Part shown: positions 12,025 to 25,913 of the stretch, piece after piece | Numbering within the stretch: position 1 is the stretch's first letter | How the letters are laid out: each line of letters starts with the position of its first letter | From: Linyphia triangularis | Lineage: Eukaryota; Arthropoda; Arachnida; Araneae; Linyphiidae | DNA: 64,000 nucleotides | Direction of reading: 5' to 3' | NCBI GenBank assembly: GCA_963978545.1 | Contig: OZ021726.1 | Location: forward strand, 52,311,959-52,375,958 | Translations under genes and position numbers: made by a program | Notes under the pieces: generated by a model | What the model saw: the letters and a program-made list of their open reading frames with translations, nothing else | Databases searched by the model: none | What the model was told of the DNA's origin: nothing

Positions 12025-12402
12025 ATGTATAAACCAAATATAGTTTATGCCAAATATGATATAAATACTTCAACCAGTCAATACCTTCCTCAACTTTTAA
12101 TGGAATGGACAGACATCGGTACTATTCTCCAAGTGTTTCATTTTTTTACATTTAGATTGAACACTATTCATCATGTTAAAATCAATCACAAAGAATTTCA
12201 TACCTATTTAAAACAAATAACTTTACGTGTACCTATTTCCTCATTTAAAGATTGGAATCTGAATGAATGCATATCAAACATTATAAATTCAGAAGTAACA
12301 GAAATACATCATCACTTTCCCTTTAACGATTCCAATTTCATAAAATTTCAGGCAGAAAACTGTACTTATACCTTTCATTTCTCTAAAAATTTCTTATATT
12401 AG
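12025..12402 (+). CDS. hypothetical 125-codon open frame
   Basis: An ATG-started frame of 125 codons begins 18 bp after the Helitron's 5' end and stops with TAG. The upstream frame is also open. The protein is rich in Phe, His, Ile and Asn (for example HFFTFRLNTIHHVKINHKEF). I recognise no domain, signal peptide or membrane segment. A rough estimate from base composition says a frame this long could arise by chance once in a window of this size, so it may not be a gene. It could equally be an exon or a relic of an unknown element. No promoter or polyadenylation signal stands out. Confidence 0.2.
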   Translation: MYKPNIVYAKYDINTSTSQYLPQLLMEWTDIGTILQVFHFFTFRLNTIHHVKINHKEFHTYLKQITLRVPISSFKDWNLNECISNIINSEVTEIHHHFPFNDSNFIKFQAENCTYTFHFSKNFLY

Positions 12403-13113
12403 CTTGAAACCTAATAAATTCCATTAATTAAATCTTTGAAGAAAAATACAAATATCTTTTTCTTCAAAATGTATTAATTTCCTTTCTCATTTGGTTGAAA
12501 AGTCCATTCGCCTAACAACGCTCAAGATGATTAATTAAATCGTGAATATTCTTCTCTTTTTTTCACACATCTTCTGAAGAGTGCTCCTTGAAAAAATAAC
12601 GTATGAATAAAAATTGCGAGTTTAATTTAAATGTGTCTCAGTGCCTCGGGGAATGTTAAAGCGAAAAAAACAAGTCCAAATGTATTCGTCGGAGATCGGA
12701 AATGGTAATGTTTTAAGATTTTGATACTATTTCTGAAATTTCAATTATATTATCCTAGTTTCATAATCTATGCAACCTTTTTTTTTTTGCATTTCTTCTT
12801 TTGACAAAAATGGTCCTTCAAAACTTGAAAATTAGAAAATTCTTTTGCCCTTTGGGATTTAAAAAGTATATTTCTAATTATAATCCCATTTTCAAGGTTT
12901 TTTTTTAATAAATCTTTGTAATATGTATTGTAATTAGTATCAGATCGAATCAAATTTTTTATATGTATCTTTGAGTACAATGGCGTGGAGTTTACTTATA
13001 AAATGCCATTACTTTTTCAGTTCTAATATCTTTAGCATTTTAGTGATACAAAATAAACACAAATACATTAAAACGCAGTATGATGTAAACATTAATTTTT
13101 TATAAAATTGTTG
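12403..13113. other. non-coding, nothing recognised
   Basis: A+T-rich sequence with no transposon ends or coding similarity seen. Confidence 0.4.
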
Positions 13114-13125
13114 AATGATTTTAAC

Positions 13126-13418
13126 GGGCACCGATATCCTTGCGGTAGAGTATCGAGCTCGTAACCGGAGGGTTGTGGGTTCGGGCCTCCTTCCGCCAAA
13201 TATCGGTGTAATAATGGGGGCTTGTGCACATTAAATCTGTCGTGGCCTCAATGTCCTCTCGTTGGTGTGGTCGGGTCGGAGAAAGGGGTTTACACTAGAA
13301 GATTTCGATCTCGTATTCTTCTAGATGCTCAAAATTACGAGACGTATTTGGCTGCGTTAAGCATTTTATAAGTGGCAGAAATAGACAGTCGGTAGTTCCA
13401 AAAAACAAAACAAAAAGA
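13126..13418 (+). mobile_element. tRNA-derived SINE with target duplication
   Basis: A tRNA-like head holds GCGGTAGAGTATCGAGC (box A region, about 13142) and GGGTTCGGGCC (box B, about 13177-13190). A tRNA-unrelated body and an A-rich tail (CAAAAAACAAAACAAAAAG) follow. The flanks AATGATTTTAAC at 13114-13125 and 13419-13430 are identical 12-bp target duplications, the mark of LINE-driven insertion. The anticodon-loop region CTCGTAACC suggests a Met- or Thr-type tRNA ancestor. No intact tRNA fold is expected, so this is not a tRNA gene. Confidence 0.85.
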
Positions 13419-13430
13419 AATGATTTTAAC

Positions 13431-15697
<2,267 letters not shown>

Positions 15698-15699
15698 TA

Positions 15700-17189
15700 C
15701 AGTGGCTCCCAAAAGTCTTCGTACACTTACAAATTTCAATCAAATACTCCATTTCAAAAATAAATATTTCAGAATAGAGGGGTTTTTTTTATAATATCTC
15801 TAATTTCATCTTAATAAAACTACGTAAAGTATTTTTAATGCACAGTAAAATTTTTTTTTTTTTTTGAAAAATCATAAGCCCAAAAGCAACACAAAAAATA
15901 TCTCCTAAAAGTCTTCGTGCACTTACCTTTTTTAACATATTAGTATTCAATGTCATATTTTGATAAATTAGTAATTTGTAGGATATCTTTTAGCATTCAC
16001 AACAACTTTTAAGCATCCATGTTCCTCCATCTTCGATCATTACTGTTTTTAGTTGGCTTTTCGTTTTAATGACGTGTCTTCTTACTTTGGCCTCCAATTA
16101 TTTCTAAATATGTTCTTTTGGGTTCAAATCTGTCGTCTGAGGCAGTGTTTTTAGATTTTGTGTGCAATTGTAGATCCAACAGAGGCGATCATTTAATGTT
16201 GTTTGCTGGTTGATGTTGCTGGTTTATGTTCATGAATCCTTATTCCATCATTAAACACCAATTTATCAAGTCCTAATAAGGACACTTCCATTGCCATGCT
16301 TTACTGTTCCAACAAAGTTCTTGGGATTAAGCTCGTCATTTTTCTTCTTCACACAATTGTGCACCCATCGAAACCAAAAATGTTACACTTGTTTTTATCG
16401 TCGAAAAAGACATGATTCCAATAAGTTTCTGGATTATTTATCATTGCCTTTGTAAAGAAAAGGCGAAACTTTCTATTTTTAGCATTTACGAAATTTTTGC
16501 TTTGGGCAGAGCATTCATGTAGTCTAGCTGATCTGACTACTTCTTTAATCGTTTCAATTGAACTTGAAGTATTTTTTTTTTCCTTACATTCTAAAGAAAC
16601 TTTTATACCACACAAACGTGGATTTTTCTCAACTTTCAATCTCTTCTTGGCTGGTTTTGGATTCTATTCTCTTGATTAAAATGTAATATTGCATACTAAA
16701 CAGTAAAATGGAATAAATTTAATATATCAGCTATACATGGAAAACATTTAGTACTATTACGATAAAATATGATCAATTATAGACTCCTGTTTGTTGATTC
16801 TTTACGGCTACGAGCCATTTTAAAGAATAAATAGATTATAATAAATAGAAAAAACAAATATAGTAGGCAATCGATTTTTTAAAAGTCGCCACAATGCAAA
16901 AATTTAAAAAAAGTGTAAAAAGTAATCTTATTAATGAAATTATCAGAAAATTGTATGGTGTGCAAACACTTTTATCGCATTCTTTTATCTTGTTCTATAA
17001 ATTTATATTTTTATTCAAATAAAATTATTCAATACTTATTTTTTAAATGTTTGGCTTCCTTCAGAAATAAATAGACTTTTCACACACACACACACAAAAA
17101 ACATTGAAGTTACTATTCGAATTCAATTCCAAACTACCGCACTTTTTCTACAAATTTTTAAGGTGTGCGAAGACTTTTAGGAGCCACAG
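15700..17189 (-). mobile_element. Tc1-like transposon with both terminal repeats
   Basis: TA duplications at 15698-15699 and 17190-17191 flank inverted ends that begin CAGTGGCTCCCAAAAGTCTT at left and CTGTGGCTCCTAAAAGTCTT at right, on the other strand. The ends match for about 30 bases with few changes. Length is 1490 bp, near the usual Tc1 size. The transposase runs on the minus strand but is broken, so the copy is inactive. Confidence 0.88.
15930..16690 (-). pseudogene. Tc1 family transposase, degenerate
   Basis: Minus-strand order: PKPAKKRLKVEKNPRLCGIK, then SIETIKEVVRSARLHE (the second helix-turn-helix of Tc1 proteins), FVNAKNRKFRLFFTKAMIN, and PETYWNHVFFDD with NIFGFDG. The last part matches the Tc1 signature NVxxSDES..FNxFGSDG that holds the first catalytic Asp; SDES has become DDKN. 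The frame breaks after 16349. Later fragments read TYLEIIGGQ and NDRRWRNMDA with stops between, near the C-terminal half, where the catalytic QDND and NPIE motifs are not recognisable. The first helix-turn-helix is not seen. About 250 of the usual 340 residues can be traced. Confidence 0.8.
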
Positions 17190-17191
17190 TA

Positions 17192-18286
17192 TTTTTTACA
17201 AACATCTCACCTCTAACTTGCATGTTGTTCTAAACACGACATTATTAAAGAAGACATTTTTTTTTTAAATCATAAAATTGTAATAAAAAAAATCTAATTT
17301 ATCTTTGTTTGAGTACGTACTATTGATTAAGTATTCACCAAAATTTATTTAAACTGTCTCTCTAGTTCTAGCATTACTTAATTTTTTTTTTTCAGTTTCT
17401 ATAAGTCTCACTAAAAATACACCTGGTTCCAAAGTTACTTAACGCACAAACTTGCTTTACCCACACCTGAGATAATTTTCAGTCTAAACATTCAAAAAAC
17501 GTTTTTAGGACGGTGTAACTACTATTAATCAATCGTACACATGCTACAATGTGACACAGCTCCAGAATTCTTCATTTTGCGTTCAAATCTGTATACAATC
17601 CCAAGCTGTATTTATTTGAATCTGGTTGAACGACGCAAGATTGTTTACAAGTTGAATTCAAGTTAAAACTGACTTATGACGTTTTCAAATTAATGTAATC
17701 TTTGATTCTGTATCCACTTTAACTCAAAAAGGAAGATTTTTGATTTGTGTTTATTTTATAAAAATGCGAAGTGTTGGTCTGAAGGCATCAGAAAATGTTT
17801 TGAAAATATAAAAAGAATCTATTTTTCAAGCGGATAATACTTGTTAATTTCCATTCCTTAATTTTAAAAGCGTATTCAATAATAGAAATAATTAGTCTTA
17901 TTGTCCTGAAATTAGCATGTAATCAAACCCATTCTTCATTAAAACAGACGAATATTCCCCTGTGTTAAATATTAACTGTGTCCTTAACTTATTCCTGTTG
18001 TCTCCTAGGTTACTGCAACCTTATTAAATTGTTCAATATTGACAATATAGGTTTTAGCCCTGAGCTTCATAGTGATCTGAATAACTCATTGAATTAAATA
18101 GAAGTCAATTGGGATTTTAAACTCACAGCGAACAACTGCATTAGTATTACCACTTTATTAAGTCTTAAGAAAGAAATGTTTTAACAAAATTGGAACTTTA
18201 TGTATATTTGGAAAATAAGTTACCGTATTGGGCTCTGTAATATTATTTTAAATTAAATAACATATTATATTTTAATGTATAAATCA
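17192..18286. other. non-coding, nothing recognised
   Basis: A+T-rich sequence with short T runs. No coding similarity or repeat ends are seen. Confidence 0.4.
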
Positions 18287-18525
18287 GAGTTTCCCAAACT
18301 GTGGGCCGCGGGTCCTTCATATAGGCCTTATTAGAAATATTTTTGGTAAGATTACATCTTAATAATAAAAGTTTTTTTTTTTCACAAAACCTTCTTTTAG
18401 GCATACCAAATGTCGTGTGCTGTTGACCTTGATAAAATTTCAATGCGTCAAGGTAAAGTGGATCACTATAGATTGAATTTCTAAAAAATGGGTGGCAATG
18501 TTAAAATTGGTGACCCTTGATATAG
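18287..18525. mobile_element. possible hAT-like MITE fragment
   Basis: The left part reads CAGAGTTTCCCAAACTGTG followed by GGCCGCGGGTCC. This is a common form of hAT terminal sequence and resembles the GGGCCGCG segments in the hAT relics at 9.7 and 20.6 kb. No convincing right end or target duplication was found; the right limit is approximate. Confidence 0.35.
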
Positions 18526-19803
18526 ATATAATTAGGATTGAAATAAAAGCCTGTGAATTTGATAAAAATATGTATCTTTAGTTTCTTGAATTTATTTTAA
18601 ATGCTTAACACTTAAAATAAAATTTAAAAAATCTCATTTTCTAGTTTACCCATCCTATAAGTTTCTTCTATGTTTAATCTTTTCAAACTATTTAACTTCA
18701 AAATGGAATTTTATAAGTATATCACAGTTGCACAAAATACACATTAGGGTTAGCTAAATAAAAGAATCCAATTAATCATTTTAATGAGACTATATATAGA
18801 AAAGTAGTCAACTATTAAATAAAATATGAGTAAAATTTCGGATTTATTGGACAACATGATCCTGGTACACAATGCTGTAGGAGATTTTAGTATTGTTGAA
18901 AGAAGCTCTCATGAGAGAATTTCTGAATCAGCACCAAGCTAACGGCCATGGTCAGGTGACAAGCTTCTGCCTTTTCTTCTTCCATTCCAAACATTGAAAC
19001 GTTCAAATTAATTATTATTTGATTTCTTATTTATAATTTGTTTCAACTTTAATTTTATAAAGCAGCGGTTTTTGTTTTTTTCCAGTTGCTAAAGGTAAAG
19101 TGTTACATAAAAATCTCGTAGCTGCTCTTAGTTTTGATTGATTACTTTTATCAAAATTCATTTTTTAGTACCTACACGATTTCATGATAAAATGCAGCCT
19201 ATTTATGATCATATCAAATTGAAATTATTGAAAGAAAAAAAAATTTTAAGTTAAAATTGTGGTTCTGATAAAAATTAGAAGGAGGAATTTCAGAAAATGA
19301 AAAAATTTAGAAGTCGGTGAAAACCGCCGAAAAAAAAAATATTGAACAAAATTTGCTTACACGCGTAGGTATAATACGATTTGCAACTTATTTCAGTAGT
19401 AAAAAGATTTGTTACAAAACCATCATCATGAAAAACTATTCTCGATGCTACTGTTGGCAAAACAACTTCAAAATGCTCAACAAATATTTTTCTACTCCTT
19501 CTACTTATGTAAATATGTTGAACAAATTATCCAAGTAATTTGATGATCTAGGAAACATCATACCATAAGCTCTAATAGTTCTGATGTCAACAATGGTATT
19601 CACAATTACTAAATGTACATTGAAGAGCGCATAGAACATCCATATACAGTTCATATAGTTTTGCATTATAAAAATATACAACTGTCTTACTAAATTTAAA
19701 AATTAATTTAACAGCCAGGAGCTTCCAAAATTTCTTTTGAAATCAGAAAAATTATAAAATCTTACAAATATTTAAATATATTTTTTTTTTCAATAAGCAT
19801 ATA
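18526..19803. other. non-coding, nothing recognised
   Basis: A+T-rich DNA. An open frame of about 73 codons at 19317-19538 begins at GTG and has no recognisable content. Confidence 0.4.
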
Positions 19804-19859
19804 CAGGTAGTTATCAAAATAATAAAAACACCCTAGATTTTTACGTAATCCTGTATTAA

Positions 19860-21547
19860 TATGGTATAGGACCGCCTTTGGCTTGTAATACAGCTTGGAT
19901 TTTCCTGGGAATTGAATCATACAAGTGCTGAATAGTGTTGAGCAGCGTTCGCCACAAACTTTTAAAGACGGTCCGAATGACTTGTGTTGGAGCTTTTCGA
20001 GAGATGTATACAGCAATACATGTATCTTTAACTATTATCGATATAACAATAAATAGCATTTTTGAAAACTGGAGGGAAAAAAAATGCTTTACATTTTTCT
20101 TATCTTAGTAAAATTATATTAATATTTTTTTTTCTCCCCTTCAAATAATTAAAAACAAAACAAAAATTATTATTAATAAATCAAAGTCTAAAAAAGTAGA
20201 GAATCTTTCATTCCAAAGTGACGTTATGAGTTGACCTAACTTTTAATAAAAGTAATTAAACTGTACTTCCAGATTACCCTGTTTGTCGTTTTCTCAAATG
20301 TGAGACAATGACGATCGAAATCGTTCAGTTTATTTTCTGAAAGAATCACTATTTGTCTCAATATTTCTTACAGCCAATTTTAGTAAATTGTCCAAATGAG
20401 GTTAAGTTGTTCCTGTATTTGTTCTTGATGAAAACTATATCTTGGTAAAAGCTTCTTCAAATAGTTTCTTCGGGCTCATAGTCAAAAACTCTGTTCTGCA
20501 TAGTTAACACACACTATTTTGGACAAATTAAAATGATGTAAAAAAAAAAAGATCCAAACCACGAAGCTTGATTTTTTTTCTTCTGTGCGGCCAGCTGGTC
20601 GTAGAAAAATCTATCGCGGGCCGTGCGGTACCATTCTTCATGGAGATATTCTGAAAGTTCCGGGAGAGATGCAGGTGGAGGATATCAATTGCGGATTGAA
20701 CGCTATAAAATAGACCATAAGGGTTCGACTGTGCGGCCAAGGTAGATGTTTCACTTCATCATCGTGTTCATCAAACAATGATTGGACAACCCCAGCTGTA
20801 TGATTAGGAGCATTACCATCCTGTAAAATCTCATCTCCAGCAGAAAACAAAGTTTGCAGCATAGGTTGGGCCTGATCAGCTAAAATTTCTCTATACTTCT
20901 CTCCTGTGATCCTTCCTTCCTGTGTTACGATTGGGGCAGCAGAAATACACGGCAAGTCTGCCCATATCATGACGGATCCACCTTCAACCTCCATGCTTGA
21001 TAGTGGGAAGGAGACAATCATAGTCATACGTTTGTGTAGATGTCCAGCAAATGTACACCCATCGTGTTGTGGGGAAAGATTATTCATGTGAAATATTATT
21101 CGTCTGATCAAATAACTGTCTTTCACTTATCAATCGACCAGGTTTTATGGTTGAGGCACCACTGTAGACGACGACTGTAACATCTGTGACAAGTAGCTAG
21201 GGAATTGCTGCTCTGTGGTAAATATTTCTGTTTATAAAGGTGTCTTCTAACTGTAATTATTGACAGTGGAGAATCCAAATTCTGATAAAGTTCTGCGGTC
21301 GCTTTGGCTGCAGTTTTTTTCTTTTTAGATATTACAAATCCGCTTCAAAACTCGTCGATCTCTATCACTCAGCTTCTTCTTCCCTCCACTGTTTTGCTTT
21401 ACCGAGCTTGTTTTGCCTCGCTGTGTGTAAGCTGTCATGACTTTAGACACAGTACCTCTAGAAACACCTAAAAGCTGGGATGTTTCGGTCACAGTTGCTA
21501 CAGTTAGACGGGCTCGTACAATTTGACCTCATTGAAAGTCTGAATAA
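19860..21547 (-). pseudogene. Tc1-like transposase, split and degenerate
   Basis: From the N-terminus on the minus strand: DFQ*GQIVRARLT, VTETSQLLGVSRGTVSKVMT and KKKLSDRDRRVLKRI (helix-turn-helix region, 21300-21547). Next come VEGGSVMIWADLP, GRITGEKYREILADQ, and LQDGNAPNHTAGVVQSLFDE with EVKHLPWP. These are the GGGSVMVW and QDxNxPxHT blocks of Tc1 proteins, and the Asp after Gln is kept. After WP the frame shifts, so the NPIE block is lost. PPASLPELSEYLHEEW follows in another frame near 20632-20680. Beyond the hAT insertion the true C-terminus, HLYDSIPRKIQAVLQAKGG followed by PIPY and a stop, is at 19860-19935. Stops also occur near 21150-21320. Confidence 0.85.
19943..20628 (-). mobile_element. 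hAT-like element relic, copy B, inside the Tc1 element
   Basis: It starts with CAGCGTTCGCCACAAACTTT, a typical hAT end, and parallels copy A at 9122-9807 along its whole length. The minus strand keeps VFIKNKYRNNLT and, after a short deletion, HLDNLLKLAVRNIE, the hAT C-terminal pattern. The right end stops at GGCCGTGCGG without a matching terminal repeat or 8-bp duplication, so the end and a few Tc1 codons seem to be lost. It must be younger than the Tc1 element it interrupts. Confidence 0.72.
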
Positions 21548-21585
21548 TTATGATAAAAAGAGAACATCATTTTATCATAATTATT
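21543..21585. repeat. perfect 16-bp inverted repeat
   Basis: AATAATTATGATAAAA at 21543-21558 is repeated exactly in reverse complement at 21570-21585, with an 11-base loop. It sits at the 5' end of the Tc1-like transposase. Confidence 0.85.
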
Positions 21586-21590
21586 TTGCC

Positions 21591-22571
21591 TTTTATTAAG
21601 CTCTATTAAAGTATGATCTAAACTTTTATAAGCCACAATAAGAATGTAAAACATAAAATTCTGTTTACTTTTATCTGTGTGATTTAAAACGTTTCCTATA
21701 ATTTTCATACAGATTAAAGCTAATTATTAAATTTTGTATTTTTCGAAAATTATTTTAATTCTCATAGACATTGTGAGCTTATTATATATTATACAATTCG
21801 AAATTTTTTGTGTGGTGAGTAAACACTGCTGTAGACCACTTTTCAGCGTATTACTCCTTTAGCTTAAAAAAAAAATGTGTTCCGCCTATTTTATTCCAAT
21901 CTTATAAACATCAGAATATAATCTGCAATTTATTTGTATAGATTTCTGTAATAACTTCAAAGTTCATTAAAACAGTATAAAATATATGTGATACCTATAG
22001 TGAAAACTATCGGTATCACACAGATTTTAAACTGCCTCTCCTAAATACGAATACATGTACATTTCTAGAGGCTGTGTTTCCAACCATCACCAATGGTTGA
22101 GTGATTTACCATAACAGTGGTTCAGTTATAGACCTTTAGGCTATTCCCTGCCAGGCAGACAATACGCTATATTGCGATCTCTATCACATTATTGAGTTAA
22201 ATTAGTCACTATGATAGCTTTATATTCTTTCATTCCGAGTCAGCAATTTTCATTAAAAGGCTGTTAATAAGTTCACAAATTGCAAACGGTTGTAAATAGG
22301 AATAATAAGACGGCGGTACGAAATTAAGTATAAAGAATGAATAAAAAATTCAGAATGATGTTCAATGAGGTAGATAAAAATGTAATCACCTCACAGTCTA
22401 TTATGACATAGGGTAATCCCGATGCGGAACATTGTAAATCGACAATTTGATACCGATATTGGCCAATTTCGCCAAAATTGGTATCGGTGGATAAAATATG
22501 CTGAAAATTTTGAAATGTTGAGGTACAGTTTTAAAAGTGAAATATTTTATTAATAAAAAGGAACGGAAGTG
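21591..22571. other. non-coding, nothing firm
   Basis: No gene. An imperfect inverted repeat around ACCGATATTGGC and CCAAAATTGGTATCGGT lies near 22450-22490. Confidence 0.4.
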
Positions 22572-23408
22572 CAAAAATATGTTTGGGGATGTTTCTGACA
22601 TATTCATTTTTAACAAAATTGGATATTTTGGAATGATGGGTAAGGATAGAGATTGAGAGATGGAAACAATTTTGGAGAAGGCAAAAATATGTTCAGGAAT
22701 GTTTCTGACATATTTATTTTAAACATAATTGCATATTTTGGAATAATAGTTAAGGATAGAGATTGTGAGATGGAAACAATTTTGAAGAGGGCAAAAATAT
22801 GTTTTGGAATGTTTCTGACATTGTTATTTTAAACATAATTGCATATTTTGGAATGATGGGTAAGGATAGAGATTGAGAGATGGAAACAATTTTGGAGAGG
22901 GCAAAAATATGTTCAGGAATGTTTCTGACATATTTATTTTTAACATAATTGCATATTTTGGAATGATGGGTAAAGATAGAGATTGAAAGATGGAAACAAT
23001 TTTGGAGAGGGCAAAAATATGTTCATGAATGTTTCCGACATATTTATTTTTAATAATATTGCATATTTTAGAATAATAGGTAAGGATAGAGATTGGGAGA
23101 TGGAAACAATTTTGGAGAGGGCAAAAATATGTTTTGGAATGTTACTGACATATTTATTTTTAACAAAATTGCATATTTTGGAATGATGGGTAAGGATAGA
23201 GGTTGAGAGATGGAAACACTTTTGGAAAGGGCAAATATATGTTTAGGAATGTTTCTGACATATTTATTTTTAACAATATTGCATATTTTTGAATGATGGG
23301 TAAGGATAGAGATTGAGAGATGAAAACAATTTTGGAGAAGGCAAAAATATGTTTTGGGATGTTTTTGACTTATTTCTTAACAAACAAATCGCATATTTTG
23401 GAACGATG
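22572..23408. repeat. 110-bp tandem array, about 7.5 units
   Basis: The block GAATGATGGGTAAGGATAGA recurs at 22631, 22741, 22851, 22961, 23071, 23181 and 23291, exactly 110 bp apart, and a decayed copy begins at 23401. Each unit also has GAGAGATGGAAACAATTTTG and GCAAAAATATGTT...GACATATTTATTTT. Because 110 is not a multiple of three, no protein repeat is encoded. Units differ at several positions each but show almost no length change. Confidence 0.95.
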
Positions 23409-24302
23409 CTCGAGTTTTGACTACAATTAGCCGCCAATACTCTTTGATTATCTGAGTAATACAATTTTCTCTGTATTTTAAAAATAACTAAATAATTCAA
23501 AATGTTAGAAAAAAATTCTTTTATTTAGATCTCGAAATATTTTAGAAAGTGAGAGAAAAACTCTTAGTGAGTTCACACAGATTAAAGTAACCCAGGTAGC
23601 ACTTGCTTATTTTACAATTTTGTCAGAAATTAAATTTTAATTATGTTCTTAAAATAATATTAGCTTGATGGAGTCACTCATATTAATATTGAAAATACAA
23701 CTACTAAAGTTGATATTTCTTTAATCTTGGCAATGAGTCAGTATAAATATTATTTCAAGAAAAATTCTCATTCCTTTCAAAGTTTACTTATCGTTGATAC
23801 TACACCTTTAAAAGTTAGAAAGAAAATTTCACTCGGAGAATAAATTGAAATGTAAAACTGCTTTTAAAACACAAACCCTAGTAAGAGTCATAAAAGAAGT
23901 TTATTTTTCAACTTACTGACAATTCTCACTTCTGAGATTGCATTTCTTCTGCACAAAACACTTTTCCACTCTCACACAAAGGTAAACAGGATAATAAAAA
24001 CATTTCCCTGTTTGTCGCACTCCTAGATAAACCAGATTCCGATTATTTTTTTCTTCGAGGCACTTCGCTCGGCTTCCTTGGAGCGTTTTTTAAACATGGT
24101 AAATCGAATTACATAGGTGGAAAAACAGCTTCTCGGTAGAGTAAATGTTATTACAATTTTATGTGTTTGCCACAAATACTTTTTTGATGAGAAAAAGTAC
24201 TATTTGTTACGTAGATATAGAATTGTGCAAAGCTGTGCGAGATCTTCGTATCTATACCTGTAGGTGCTGGCAGTGAAAGCGTTTTTTTTTCCCTTTCCCT
24301 CT
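23409..24302. other. non-coding, nothing recognised
   Basis: A+T-rich sequence ending in a pyrimidine-rich tract. Confidence 0.4.
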
Positions 24303-24317
24303 CCCCCCCCCCCCCCC
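24303..24317. repeat. C15 homopolymer in a polypyrimidine tract
   Basis: A C run of about 15 within a C/T-only stretch (about 24278-24333). It could form i-motif, triplex or G-quadruplex structures. Confidence 0.8.
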
Positions 24318-24330
24318 TCCCCCCTTCTTT

Positions 24331-24850
24331 TCATAGACTTTTTGTATTGTGATCAACAAAACCCTAGGTAATGAGATTTGTGCTGAGGTTTCCACAAAAC
24401 ATATGTCCTGACGGACTAAGGGAATCGATTTGGCGAACTTTTTGTCTCATCAACAGTGAAAAAAGTTATACGTAAGAACTATAAAATTTAATTTACGTTA
24501 TCCTTATTTAAGGGACTTTAAGTAGATTGGTAGTTAATGTTTTCTAAAATTTCATTGCGTTTTTTGTCCATTTTTAAACACCATATTGCAGGGCAACACT
24601 TATCACATGATGTTACAGAAAGTGCAGCCAATGCCTGGTATGCCATATTTGAATGTTTATAAAGCATATGAACTGCTAATTAAGCTCTTCTAATACTTTT
24701 TGTATTGTTATGAACAAAACCTGAAGTAATGAGATTTGTGCTGAGGTTTCCATAAAATAGATGTCCAGACGGGTTATGGTGAAGGTTATTGGTTTGGCGA
24801 ACGTTTTGTCGCGCCAACACAGAATGGGAACGCGTTGGGGAACGCGTTAT
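24331..24850. repeat. pair of direct repeats of about 150 bp
   Basis: The block around TAATGAGATTTGTGCTGAGG occurs near 24371 and again near 24730. Matching flanks include ACTTTTTGTATTGT, TGTCC(T/A)GACGG and TTTGGCGAAC. The two copies are about 360 bp apart, with unique sequence between. Probably two pieces of one dispersed repeat. Confidence 0.7.
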
Positions 24851-24949
24851 CCCTTTTAAAAGGGCTTTCAGGTAGTCTGATTCTTTGTTTTCTAAAATCT
24901 TTTCAATTTTCACTTAGTTAAATAAAAATGGAAAGCTTGGAGATATTTT

Positions 24950-25535
24950 TGGCAGTAATTTTTACATAAGCATTATAAAAAAAAAACACCAAGAGGGCGA
25001 CTTTGGCGATGTTATTCGATAGACATAACATTGCCCTTTCTTGTGCATGGAACAGATAAAAATTAATCTTTGATGAGTAATGTCAAGGGCAGAGAACTCT
25101 GTATTAAAGGCACGCGTTTTTCAACTTTTTATGCTTTTATCGTATATCTACAGGAATTTCGGAAGTGGGGAAGCTTAGAACGATTTAAGAGGCATTAGCA
25201 GAGAGATTTTAATTAAAATCTATAAAGCCGTTTTTCAGCAATTGCTGAAAAACATCATTTTTTCATGATTTCAACCTTATGCGCTCGCGCGAGTTCAACG
25301 AAAACCTTAATGTTAGGTTCCATGGCCAGCACCAACCCACACACCAAGTTTGAACATCGTAAATCAATTTGTTCGGGAGTTATGCTGACCACCTACGCAC
25401 AGACACACAAACATAAATTTTTTCTATACCGCTTTTTTGAAATCAGAATGTCCTAAAAAGGGGATAATGCAAAAAAATCAATTTTTGTTTTTACCGAAAG
25501 CTATACTTTCATTTCCCTATATATACATAAGAGTA
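24950..25535 (+). repeat. unclassified repeat family F, copy 1 (5'-truncated)
   Basis: Shares with copies 2 and 3 an ordered set of blocks: CACGCGTTTTTCAACTTTTT, a 16-bp palindrome at 25205-25220, a 24-bp palindrome at 25230-25253, ACCAACCCACACACCAAGTT, TCAATTTGTTCGGGAGTTAT, and the end TAATTGAAAGTA. The 5' GGTGTGGAACATCGCAC segment is missing. It has no coding capacity that I recognise. Confidence 0.75.
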
Positions 25536-25913
25536 ATTGAAAGTAATAATTCAACACATAAAAATGATCTAAAACCATGAACATCAATAATTTAGTTGCT
25601 AATGTACAGAAATTATTGACTGTAAACTTTTAACTCTTCTTCCATTATTCAGAACTAAGGCATAAGTTGTCTTGAAACAAAAATCCGACTATCATTTAAG
25701 CAAACAAGTGATCAAAGTAAAACCGAGTAAAGACTTAAACTTAACTTATAAAATAACAATTTTAACATTTTAAGGGGAAATTTTATTACTATTTAACAGG
25801 AAGAATAAATTTTTTTATATTACACGGCAACTTTCACCCCATTTCGCCCTTTATGTTAGTTTTAAAGACTGCAAATACCGATTTTTTTTAACAACAAAAT
25901 AAATAAAAGTTGT
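25536..25913. other. spacer between repeat copies
   Basis: A+T-rich sequence with nothing recognised. Confidence 0.4.

Larger units (their letters stand above)
19804..21590 (-). mobile_element. second Tc1-like transposon, interrupted by a hAT element
   Basis: The left end has TA at 19802-19803 and then CAGGTAGTTATCAAAATAAT, a terminal form common in Tc1 elements. The right end is decayed and only approximate; ATTATTTTG near 21580 may be a remnant. The transposase lies on the minus strand. A hAT relic occupies 19943 to about 20628, splitting the transposase between its EEW codons and LLNTIQHLYDSIP. Confidence 0.8.

Noticed and set aside
13126..13200. tRNA gene
   Set aside because: The tRNA-like head continues into a SINE body with an A-rich tail and target duplications. 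The acceptor stem does not pair.
22572..23408. Regular repeats as a CRISPR array
   Set aside because: Units are contiguous 110-bp copies with no repeat-spacer pattern, and the DNA is eukaryotic.
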